From JAAZNF01 sp964561025 (GTDB lineage Bacteria; Myxococcota; B64-G9): a DNA stretch of 9,780 nucleotides. The stretch covers positions 1 to 9,780 of the forward strand of contig CAZLNM010000144.1 of the NCBI GenBank assembly GCA_964561025.1, written 5' to 3'. A model generated the notes under the pieces. That model did no database searches, was not told where the DNA came from, and saw only the letters and a program-made list of their open reading frames with translations. Numbering within the stretch: the stretch's first letter is position 1; the number at the start of each line of letters is the position of its first letter. Of this stretch, positions 1-6,516 are shown piece after piece. The translations under genes and the position numbers were made by a program.

Positions 1-1
1 G

Positions 2-1153
2 CTGCGGCTGGACCCGCTGAAGTTCCGCGAGCAGAACGTGCTGCACAAGGGCGACCTGGCCGGGCTGGGCTACCCCATGACCTGCGAGGTGGGCGCGGGC
101 CGGACCGTGCGCTCGGCGCAGCGCGGCGCCTTGTACCGCTCGCGCCGCCGGCGGGCTCCCGCGAAACCGGCTTCCCCGTCGCTCAAGCCCTACCTGCGCC
201 GGGGCGTGGGCGTGGCCACCCAGATGCAGGGCCTGGGCCTGGGCATCGGCATCCCGGACTACGCCGAGGTGGGATTGGATCTCCGGCCGGACGGGACGCT
301 CCAGCTCCGCGCCGGCACCAACGAGATCGGCCAGGGGGCCTACACCGCCTACCTGCAGATTCTCTCCGGACGCTTGGGAGTTCCGCTTTCGCGTCTCTCC
401 ATCATCGGAGCAGACACTGCGGTCACGCCCGACTCCGGGACCACCACCGCCTCGCGCACCATCTTCGCGGTGGGCAAGGCGGTGGAGCTGGCCGCGGAGA
501 AGCTCGAGCGGGTGCTGGGAGAGCGCGCGGAGCGCGCCTTCGGATGGGCGCCAGGCCCCGGGCGGCTGAAGGGCGACCAGCTGGCCGGGAGCGGCGGGCT
601 CCGGCCGCTGCGGGAATTGCTCGGCGAGGAGCCTCTATCGGTCCAGGCCGTGTTCCACGTGCCGGTGGCCGAGCGCGAGATGGGCGATGGGTTGCCGCAC
701 CGTTTCTACAGCTTCGGCACCCACGTGGCCGAGGTCGAGGTGAACACCCTCACCGGCGAGATCGCGGTGACCGCGGTGGAGGCCCACCTGGACGGCGGCA
801 AGGTCATCTCGCGCACCGGCTTCGAGGGCCAGAGCGAGGGCGGCATCGCCCAGGGCATCGGCTACGCCCTCATGGAGGAGGTCCGCCTGGAGGGCGGCCG
901 CTTCCTCACCACCAACTTCCATACCTACGTCATCCCCACCAGCCTGGACGTTCCCGAGGACATCCGCACCACGCCGGTGGAGGTGCGCGAGCCGGAGGGG
1001 CCCTACGGGGCCAAGGGCATCTCCGAGACCGCCATGGTGGGCGTGACCCCGGCGGTGCTGAACGCCATCGCCGACGCCCTGGGGGTGCGCTTCTTCCGCC
1101 TGCCGGTGCGCGCCGAGGACGTGCTGACCGCGCTCCAGGAGAAGAAAGCATGA
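2..1153 (+). CDS. Molybdopterin-binding subunit of a xanthine dehydrogenase-family hydroxylase (5' end outside window)
   Basis: This is the C-terminal 383 residues of a large molybdenum hydroxylase subunit, usually 700-800 residues; the open frame runs off the left edge. The first residues (LDPLKFREQNVL) match the conserved DPxxFRxxN segment of the family. EIGQG (323-337) and the following DTxxTPDSGTTTASR stretch (about 413-457) are typical molybdopterin-contacting segments. Near the end, GPYGAKGISET carries the glutamate (codon 1025-1027) aligned with the catalytic base of xanthine dehydrogenase; the usual GVGE is GISE here. The subunit would hydroxylate a carbon next to nitrogen in a heterocycle or an aldehyde, using water as oxygen source. 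Its stop overlaps the start of the iron-sulfur subunit gene (ATGA), so translation is probably coupled. Residues encoded at about 90-200 are arginine-rich and poorly typical, as this linker often is. Substrate is unknown. The family call is firm; a specific name such as xdhA or pucD is not supported. Confidence 0.93.
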   Translation: MRLDPLKFREQNVLHKGDLAGLGYPMTCEVGAGRTVRSAQRGALYRSRRRRAPAKPASPSLKPYLRRGVGVATQMQGLGLGIGIPDYAEVGLDLRPDGTLQLRAGTNEIGQGAYTAYLQILSGRLGVPLSRLSIIGADTAVTPDSGTTTASRTIFAVGKAVELAAEKLERVLGERAERAFGWAPGPGRLKGDQLAGSGGLRPLRELLGEEPLSVQAVFHVPVAEREMGDGLPHRFYSFGTHVAEVEVNTLTGEIAVTAVEAHLDGGKVISRTGFEGQSEGGIAQGIGYALMEEVRLEGGRFLTTNFHTYVIPTSLDVPEDIRTTPVEVREPEGPYGAKGISETAMVGVTPAVLNAIADALGVRFFRLPVRAEDVLTALQEKKA

Positions 1154-1632
1154 GCCTCACCATCCACTTCACCCTGAACGGCTCCCCGGCGGTGTTCGAG
1201 GTCGAGCCCGAGGAGCGGCTGGTGCACACCCTGCGCGAGCGGGCCGGCCTGACCGGCACCAAGCTGGGCTGCGGCATCGGCGAGTGCGGCGCCTGCTCGG
1301 TGCTGCTGGACGGCAAGCTGGTGCCCTCCTGCCTGGTGCTGTCCGCCCAGGCCGACGGCCACGAGATCACCACCATCGAGGGGCTCTCCAAGGAAGGGTT
1401 GTCCGACCTGCAGCGGGCCTTCGTGGAGGAGGGCGCGGTGCAGTGCGGCTACTGCACCCCGGGCATGGTCATGGCGGGCGAGGCGGTCTTGCGCCGCTAC
1501 CAGCGCCCCACCACGCGGCAGATCCGCGCCGGCATCGCGGGCAACCTGTGCCGCTGCACGGGGTACGCCAAGATCGTATCGGCCATCCGAAAAACGGCTC
1601 GGCGCCGGGCCCACCGGCGCAGCGGGAGGTGA
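1150..1632 (+). CDS. [2Fe-2S]-binding subunit of the molybdenum hydroxylase
   Basis: This 160-residue small subunit relays electrons from the molybdenum centre to FAD through two [2Fe-2S] clusters. The plant-ferredoxin-like N-terminal domain carries C41, C46, C49 and C61 (C-x4-C-x2-C-x11-C). The helical C-terminal domain carries C99, C102, C134 and C136 in the family signatures QCGYCTPG and NLCRCTGY. All eight ligands are present, and the length is normal for a separate CoxS/PucE-type subunit. The ATG at 1150 is chosen because AGGAG (1137-1141) lies 8 bases upstream and because it overlaps the previous stop as ATGA; the frame stays open far upstream, but that part is a shadow of the previous gene. 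The tail after residue 150 is very basic (ARRRAHRRSGR). The protein should assemble with the neighbouring molybdenum and FAD subunits. The call is very secure; only the substrate of the whole enzyme is unknown. Confidence 0.96.
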   Translation: MSLTIHFTLNGSPAVFEVEPEERLVHTLRERAGLTGTKLGCGIGECGACSVLLDGKLVPSCLVLSAQADGHEITTIEGLSKEGLSDLQRAFVEEGAVQCGYCTPGMVMAGEAVLRRYQRPTTRQIRAGIAGNLCRCTGYAKIVSAIRKTARRRAHRRSGR

Positions 1633-1635
1633 CGC

Positions 1636-2505
1636 ATGGCATCGCCGCCGATGGAGAGCATGAAGAACATCGCCCAGGAACTGGGTCGGATCATCGAGCA
1701 GGAGGAGAACGGCGCGCTGGCGCTGGTGGTGCGCGCCACCGGCTCCACCCCGGGCGGGGTGGGGGCCAAGATGCTGGTGCTGCCTGACGGCAGCATCCGC
1801 GGCACGGTGGGCGGCGGCGTGCTCGAGGCGCGGGTGATCTCGGACGCGCTCAACGCCATCGAGGACGGCAAGGGGCCGCGCACGGTCCATTACAAGCTGG
1901 ACGAGCTGGGCATGAGCTGTGGCGGCGAGATGTCGCTGTACCTCGAGCCCATCGTGGCGCCGCGGCGGGTGTTCATCTACGGCGGCGGGCACGTGGGCGC
2001 GGCCATCGCCAAGGTGCTGTCCATGCTCGGCTGCCGCACGGTGGTGGCCGACGACCGCGAGGAGTGGGCCAACCGCGAGCGCTTCCCCGACGCCGAGGAG
2101 ATCATCAACAAGCCCTACGCCGAGGCCATCGCCGCCCGCGCCCCCGGCCCGCGCGACCACGTCATCATCGTCACCCGCGGCCACGAGCACGATTTTACGG
2201 TGCTGGAGGCGCTGGTGGGCCGCAAGCTCGCCTACCTGGGCATGATCGGCAGCAAGAAGAAGGCCCAGGAGGCGCGCGAGCGGCTCAAGGGGAAGAACGT
2301 CTCCGAGGAGCAGATCCAGTTCGTGCGCTCGCCGGTGGGCCTCGACATCGGAGCGGTGACCCCGGAGGAGATCGCCGTGTCGGTGGCGGCCGAGCTGATC
2401 TTCCTGTGGCGGCGTGGGCCGGGCGGAGAGGGCAAGTCCGGCGCGGGCCGCGCCGGGCGGGATGATTCCCCGAAGGCCCCGGCCAAGGGCGGCAAGGGCG
2501 CCTGA
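1636..2505 (+). CDS. xdhC: XdhC/CoxI-family molybdenum cofactor maturation protein
   Basis: This 289-residue protein is not an enzyme subunit. In Rhodobacter capsulatus, XdhC binds molybdenum cofactor, helps it gain its terminal sulfur, and inserts it into xanthine dehydrogenase; the same role is inferred here. The N-terminal XdhC/CoxI domain shows TGSTPGGVGAKM (35-46), GTVGGG (56-61) and GMSCGG with Cys95, a conserved family cysteine. The C-terminal Rossmann domain begins with a strand leading into GGGHVG (116-121) and contains GMIGSKKK (202-209) and SPVGLDIGA near residue 235, all usual in the family. A strong ribosome-binding site (GGAGGTGA, 1625-1632) overlaps the previous stop and supports the ATG at 1636 over later in-frame ATGs at 1651 and 1660. 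The last 30 or so residues are a low-complexity Gly/Lys/Ala tail of no known function. It lies between the iron-sulfur and FAD subunit genes, which fits a dedicated chaperone. Confidence 0.94.
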   Translation: MASPPMESMKNIAQELGRIIEQEENGALALVVRATGSTPGGVGAKMLVLPDGSIRGTVGGGVLEARVISDALNAIEDGKGPRTVHYKLDELGMSCGGEMSLYLEPIVAPRRVFIYGGGHVGAAIAKVLSMLGCRTVVADDREEWANRERFPDAEEIINKPYAEAIAARAPGPRDHVIIVTRGHEHDFTVLEALVGRKLAYLGMIGSKKKAQEARERLKGKNVSEEQIQFVRSPVGLDIGAVTPEEIAVSVAAELIFLWRRGPGGEGKSGAGRAGRDDSPKAPAKGGKGA

Positions 2506-2526
2506 GGGCGCGCGGAAAGGACGGCC

Positions 2527-3423
2527 ATGCTGAATTTTCTGCGCCTGGGCTCTCTTGCCGACGTGAGCGAGATGTTGTGGGCCGACGGGCCGGTGAGCGC
2601 GCTCATCGCCGGCGGCACCGACCTGCTGGTCCGGCCGGAGCGGCTGGCCTCGGCCCGCATCCTCATCGACATCAGCGATCTGGCGGAGCTCGGCGGCATC
2701 GGGATCACCCCCGAGGGGGACTTGCGCGTCGGCGCGGCGGTGACCCACCAGCAGATCGCCGACGATGATGCGGTGCGCCGGCACGCGCACCTTCTGGCCC
2801 AGGCCTGCGCCCAGGTGGGCTCGGTGCAGATCCGCAACCGGGGCACCCTGGGCGGCAACCTGGCCAACGCCTCGCCCGCCGGCGACTCCATCCCGGCCCT
2901 GCTGTGTCTGGAGGCGCGGGTGGCGCTGGTGGCGCGCGAGCGCGGCCGGGCGGTGCCGATCAACGAGTTCTTCGTCGGTCCGGCCAAGACCGTCATGCAG
3001 GTCGACGAGCTGATCGAGTCGGTGCGCATCCCGCTGCGGCGCGGGCGCTGGGTGTCGTTCTTCGAGAAGGCCGGCCAGCGCAAGGGGATGTGCTGCTCCA
3101 AGGCCTCGGTGGCATTTCTGGCGCAGCGCCACGGCGATCGGCGGCTGACCGGGGTGCGCGTGGCGCTGGGGGCGGTGGCGCCCACCGCCATCCGCGTGCC
3201 GGCGGCCGAGGCGGCCCTGGAAGGCCAGGTGCTCACCCTGGAGCGCGCGCGCGCGGCGGCCGAGGCCTGCCGAGAGGCCGCCCGGGCCATCGACGACATC
3301 CGCTCCACCCGTGACTACCGGCGCGAGGCGGTCTCGGCCTTGCTGCTGCAGGGCCTGCTGCCGCTGTACGACCGCATGCGGGCCCTGGCCCGTCCCCGGC
3401 GCCGCTCTCGCCGCAGGCGATGA
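2527..3423 (+). CDS. FAD-binding subunit of the molybdenum hydroxylase
   Basis: This 298-residue medium subunit holds the FAD that passes electrons from the iron-sulfur clusters to the external acceptor. The N-terminal FAD_binding_5 fold (about 1-170) shows the two flavin-binding signatures: AGGTDLL (28-34) and the stretch 102-120, which reads IRNRGTLGGNLAN and then ASPAGD. The C-terminal part (about 175-280) matches the CO-dehydrogenase flavoprotein C-terminal domain. No extra [4Fe-4S] insertion, as in 4-hydroxybenzoyl-CoA reductase, is seen. AAGGA (2517-2521) lies 5 bases before the ATG. A vicinal Cys pair occurs in GMCCSK (near residue 193), where relatives usually have hydrophobic residues; its meaning is unknown. 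The C-terminus is strongly basic (RPRRRSRRRR), and the stop overlaps the next start as ATGA. The family call is secure. Confidence 0.95.
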   Translation: MLNFLRLGSLADVSEMLWADGPVSALIAGGTDLLVRPERLASARILIDISDLAELGGIGITPEGDLRVGAAVTHQQIADDDAVRRHAHLLAQACAQVGSVQIRNRGTLGGNLANASPAGDSIPALLCLEARVALVARERGRAVPINEFFVGPAKTVMQVDELIESVRIPLRRGRWVSFFEKAGQRKGMCCSKASVAFLAQRHGDRRLTGVRVALGAVAPTAIRVPAAEAALEGQVLTLERARAAAEACREAARAIDDIRSTRDYRREAVSALLLQGLLPLYDRMRALARPRRRSRRRR

Positions 3424-4019
3424 AACCGCGCGTGGCGGGGGCGGTGCTCGCGGCCGGCGCCGGCTCGCGCATGGGACGGCCCAAGGCGTTGCTGAAGGCC
3501 GGCGAAAAAAGCCTTCTCTCCATCCTGGCCGGGGCCTTGCGCGACGCAAGATGCGAGCCGATCCTGCTGGTGGTGGCCGCGGATCTCGCGCGAGACGAGG
3601 TGGGCGAGATCCCGGACGCGCGTTGGGTGGTGAACCCCGACCCGGGCCGGGGGCAGATCTCGTCGCTTCGTTGCGCCATGGAGGCTGCGCGGGACGCCGC
3701 CGGCTTGCTGTACGTCCTGGTGGATCAGGCGAAGATCGACGCCGGGACGGTCGAAGCCACGCGCGCGGCGCTCGACGGCCATCCCGCCGCGGTGGCGTGT
3801 TTCCACGGCGCGCCCGGGCACCCGCTGGCTTTCCGGCGGGAGCTGTTTGCGGATCTTTTTGCGCCGCAGGCGGACGGTGGGGCGCGCGCGGTGGTCGACG
3901 GCTGGCGCGCGCGGGGATGGCTCGCGCAGGTGATGACGGACGACGAGGGAGTGACGCGCAATCTCAACTCCCCGGCGGACTTCGAGCGTTTTTTGCTTTC
4001 GCGAGGCCCGCATGAGTGA
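3420..4019 (+). CDS. MocA/MobA-like nucleotidyltransferase, probable molybdopterin cytidylyltransferase
   Basis: This 199-residue protein of the NTP-transferase superfamily is predicted to attach CMP (MocA-type) or another nucleotide to molybdopterin, making the dinucleotide cofactor used by many bacterial hydroxylases. The N-terminal nucleotide-binding loop AAGAGSRMGRPK (11-22) has the GxGxRMGxxK pattern. PGRGQISSL (75-83) resembles the MocA G-x-S-S-S-L motif. An acidic residue sits in VDQAK (101-105), where MocA proteins have GDQP; the proline is replaced by alanine. PGHPLAF near residue 137 is also typical. Cytidylyl rather than guanylyl transfer is inferred from the neighbouring hydroxylase and from resemblance to PucB, YgfJ and MocA; sequence alone does not prove it. 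The start overlaps the FAD-subunit stop (ATGA), with no good ribosome-binding site of its own, so expression probably depends on translational coupling. Confidence 0.85.
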   Translation: MKPRVAGAVLAAGAGSRMGRPKALLKAGEKSLLSILAGALRDARCEPILLVVAADLARDEVGEIPDARWVVNPDPGRGQISSLRCAMEAARDAAGLLYVLVDQAKIDAGTVEATRAALDGHPAAVACFHGAPGHPLAFRRELFADLFAPQADGGARAVVDGWRARGWLAQVMTDDEGVTRNLNSPADFERFLLSRGPHE

Positions 4020-6516
4020 CTCCCCGGCCCCGGGCCGTCTTGCGCCCACGGCCTGGCCCATGCGCCGGCCGCTCTTGCCCCTGGCCCTCGCTTTCGGAAC
4101 CGGCATCGTTGTCCAGCAAGCGCTCGGCCTCCACCGAGGCGCGGCCTGGGCCGGGGCGGCGGGGCTGATCCTGGCCGCGGCGCTGGCGGGGGCCTTGCGG
4201 CGGCTGGGCATCTTCCGGCATTCCTTGTGGTTGCTCGCCTTCCTCCTGCTGGGGATGGCCCGCGTGCCGCCGGCAGAGGCCCCCGCGCCGGCGCTGTCCG
4301 GCCGCCAGGTGGTGCGGGCCGAGGCGCGTTCGGCGCTGCGACCCTCCGAGGAAGGCTGGACGCTCCTGCTGGAGGTGAATTCGTTTCGCGATCCCGGCGG
4401 CGCGGAGCGGCCGGCGTCGGGGCGGATGCTGCTCCGGATCGCAAGCGGGCCTGCCGGCGAGGCGGCGCCCACCTGCCCGCGCATCCTGCCGGGGGATCGC
4501 CTTCGCCTGCTGGCCTCGGTGCGCGTCCCGCGACCGAGCCGCAACTTCAACGTACCCGATCCGGCCGAGCGGGACCGGCGGCGCGGTGTTCTCTACCGGG
4601 GTTTCGTCGAGTCCTGTCAGGACGTGGTGCTGGAGGCCGGCGCCGCCCCGGCCGGGCTCGCGCGCGCGGCCGAGGCCATGCGCGATCGTGTGATGCGTTT
4701 TCTGGAGCGGCTCGAGCTTCCTGCCCAGGGCCGTGGTGTGTTCATCGCGCTTGCGACCGGCGAGCAGGGCGCGGTTCCGGCGGCGACCTTCCGGGACTTT
4801 CGGCGCGCGGGGCTTGCGCACCTTTTGGCGGTCTCCGGGTTGCACCTGGCCGTGGTGGCGCTGGGGGCGTACCGGCTGTTGCTGTGGCTGCTGGCCTGCG
4901 TGCCGGCGCTCGCCCTGCGCTTCGATGTGCGGCGCCTGGCGGCGGCGGGAGCGCTCGTCGCCACGGGCTTCTTCGTCTTGCTCTCGGGGGCGCACCTGCC
5001 CGTGCTGCGCGCCGGGATCATGGCCGGGTGCTTTCTTCTGGCGGTGATGCTGCGCCGCCGCCCGGACGCCTGGCAGACGCTCTCGGCGAGCTTTCTTGTC
5101 ATCCTGGCGGCCTGGCCCGAGTCGCTGTTCGAGCCATCCTTTCAGCTCTCCTTCGCGGCGGTGGCTTCGATCCTGTTGCTGGTGCCGCCGCTGTCCCGCG
5201 CCTTGCGGGTGCCGCTCTCTCCCGCCGAGATGCCGGCGGGGATGTGGGCCCGGCTCCAGGCGCGCGCGGCGCAGCTTCTGTTGGTGTCCTTCGCCTCCAC
5301 CATCGGTACCTGGCCGCTGCTCGCCTTGCACTTCCACCAGGCGAGCGCGGTGGGGTTGGTCGCCAACCTGCTGGCGGTGCCGTGGTGCACGCTGCTCCTG
5401 GTGCCGCTGGGCATCGCCAGCGCGATATTGCTTTTCGTGTTCCCCGCCGCCGCCGCGCTCACGGCGCAGGCGGGCGCCTGGCTGGCCGAAGGGCTGGCAG
5501 GCGCGGCCGGCTGGTTCGGCGCTCTCCCCGGAGGCAGCCTCCATCCGGCGGCGCCCTCCTTGTTCCAGGCGGCGCTTTTCGTGCTGGTGCTGCTCTTGGT
5601 GCCGCACATCGGCATCCGCCGCCACGCCGGCAAGCTTGCGCTGGGCGCGGCCATGCTGCTCGTCGGCCTGTGGCTTTCGGCGCAGCTCGGCCCGCGCCTT
5701 GCGCGAGATCTCGAGGTGACCTTCCTGGACGTGGGGCAGGGGGACGCCGCGCTGATTCGCTGCCCGGGTGGGCGCACCCTGCTCGTCGACGCCGGGCCGC
5801 TCTCGCCGGGAGGCTTCGACGCCGGGGAGCGCGTGGTGGGTCCGGCGCTGTGGGCGCACAACGTCCAGCGCCTGGACGCGGTGGCGCTGACCCACTTCCA
5901 CCCCGATCACGCCGGCGGCGCGCCGTGGATCATCCGCGAGTTCCGCCCGCGGGAGGTGTGGCTGCCGCGCTCGCTGCTGGATGTGGACGAACCGTGCCTT
6001 GCGGCCGCGGTGCGCGAGACCCGGGTCCGGCTCCGGGTGTTGCGCGCCGGGGACCGGCCCGAACTCTCCGGCTGCGCTATCGACGTGCTGTGGCCGCCGC
6101 CGGGCGAGCTGCCCGGCGACGAGAACGAGCGCTCGCTGGTGTTGCGCCTGTCTCATCCGGGCGGCGCGGTGCTGCTCGCCGGGGACACGGGGGCGGAGGC
6201 GGAGGAGGGCATGGTGCGCGACCACCCGCTCGATCGCTTGCGCTCGCTCGCGCTCAAGGTGGCCCACCACGGCAGCGACACCTCGAGCGGCGGGGATTTC
6301 CTGGCCGCGCTGCGGCCGGCGCTGGCGGTGATCTCGGTGGGCGGCGGCAACCGTTTCAATCTACCGGCCCCGGAGGTGCTCGAGCGCTTGCAGGCGATCG
6401 GCGCGCACGTCGTCCGCACCGACCGCGACGGAGCGGTGCGCCTGACGATCTCGGAAGAAGGGATCCAGATGGAAACCGCGGCGGGGAGTTCGGCGTGCTT
6501 CAGTCACCCACGGTGA
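4012..6516 (+). CDS. comEC: ComEC/Rec2 family DNA internalization competence protein
   Basis: This 834-residue inner-membrane channel carries single-stranded DNA into the cytoplasm during natural transformation. Order: hydrophobic segments at about 20-85; a DUF4131-like soluble domain at about 90-200; the Competence domain at about 225-515, with the signature HLLAVSGLH (270-278) and many membrane segments; then a metallo-beta-lactamase domain from about 565. That domain starts FLDVGQGDA, has HFHPDH (628-633), GDT (724-726) and HHGS (752-755), and is therefore of the complete ComEC type with an intact metal site, rather than the shorter form lacking it. The ATG at 4012 has GAGG five bases upstream and overlaps the previous gene by 8 bases. 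A second ATG at 4060 begins MRRPLLPLAL, closer to typical ComEC N-termini, but lacks a visible ribosome-binding site, so either start is possible. The 3' end overlaps the convergent lipoprotein gene by 17 bases. Confidence 0.95.
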   Translation: MSDSPAPGRLAPTAWPMRRPLLPLALAFGTGIVVQQALGLHRGAAWAGAAGLILAAALAGALRRLGIFRHSLWLLAFLLLGMARVPPAEAPAPALSGRQVVRAEARSALRPSEEGWTLLLEVNSFRDPGGAERPASGRMLLRIASGPAGEAAPTCPRILPGDRLRLLASVRVPRPSRNFNVPDPAERDRRRGVLYRGFVESCQDVVLEAGAAPAGLARAAEAMRDRVMRFLERLELPAQGRGVFIALATGEQGAVPAATFRDFRRAGLAHLLAVSGLHLAVVALGAYRLLLWLLACVPALALRFDVRRLAAAGALVATGFFVLLSGAHLPVLRAGIMAGCFLLAVMLRRRPDAWQTLSASFLVILAAWPESLFEPSFQLSFAAVASILLLVPPLSRALRVPLSPAEMPAGMWARLQARAAQLLLVSFASTIGTWPLLALHFHQASAVGLVANLLAVPWCTLLLVPLGIASAILLFVFPAAAALTAQAGAWLAEGLAGAAGWFGALPGGSLHPAAPSLFQAALFVLVLLLVPHIGIRRHAGKLALGAAMLLVGLWLSAQLGPRLARDLEVTFLDVGQGDAALIRCPGGRTLLVDAGPLSPGGFDAGERVVGPALWAHNVQRLDAVALTHFHPDHAGGAPWIIREFRPREVWLPRSLLDVDEPCLAAAVRETRVRLRVLRAGDRPELSGCAIDVLWPPPGELPGDENERSLVLRLSHPGGAVLLAGDTGAEAEEGMVRDHPLDRLRSLALKVAHHGSDTSSGGDFLAALRPALAVISVGGGNRFNLPAPEVLERLQAIGAHVVRTDRDGAVRLTISEEGIQMETAAGSSACFSHPR

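Noticed and set aside
90..200. Arginine-rich stretch in the large subunit suggesting a pair of compensating frameshifts
   Set aside because: Family sequences are poorly conserved in this linker, and motifs on both sides stay in one frame; neither alternative frame gives a clearly better match.
1003..3549. Long open frame of 848 codons on the minus strand
   Set aside because: It lies opposite four well-identified genes, and its translation is low-complexity Arg/Ala/His/Gln typical of the antisense of GC-rich coding DNA.
3964..6270. Long open frame of 768 codons on the minus strand opposite comEC
   Set aside because: Composition is Gln/Arg/His-rich without domains, and comEC on the other strand has all family motifs.
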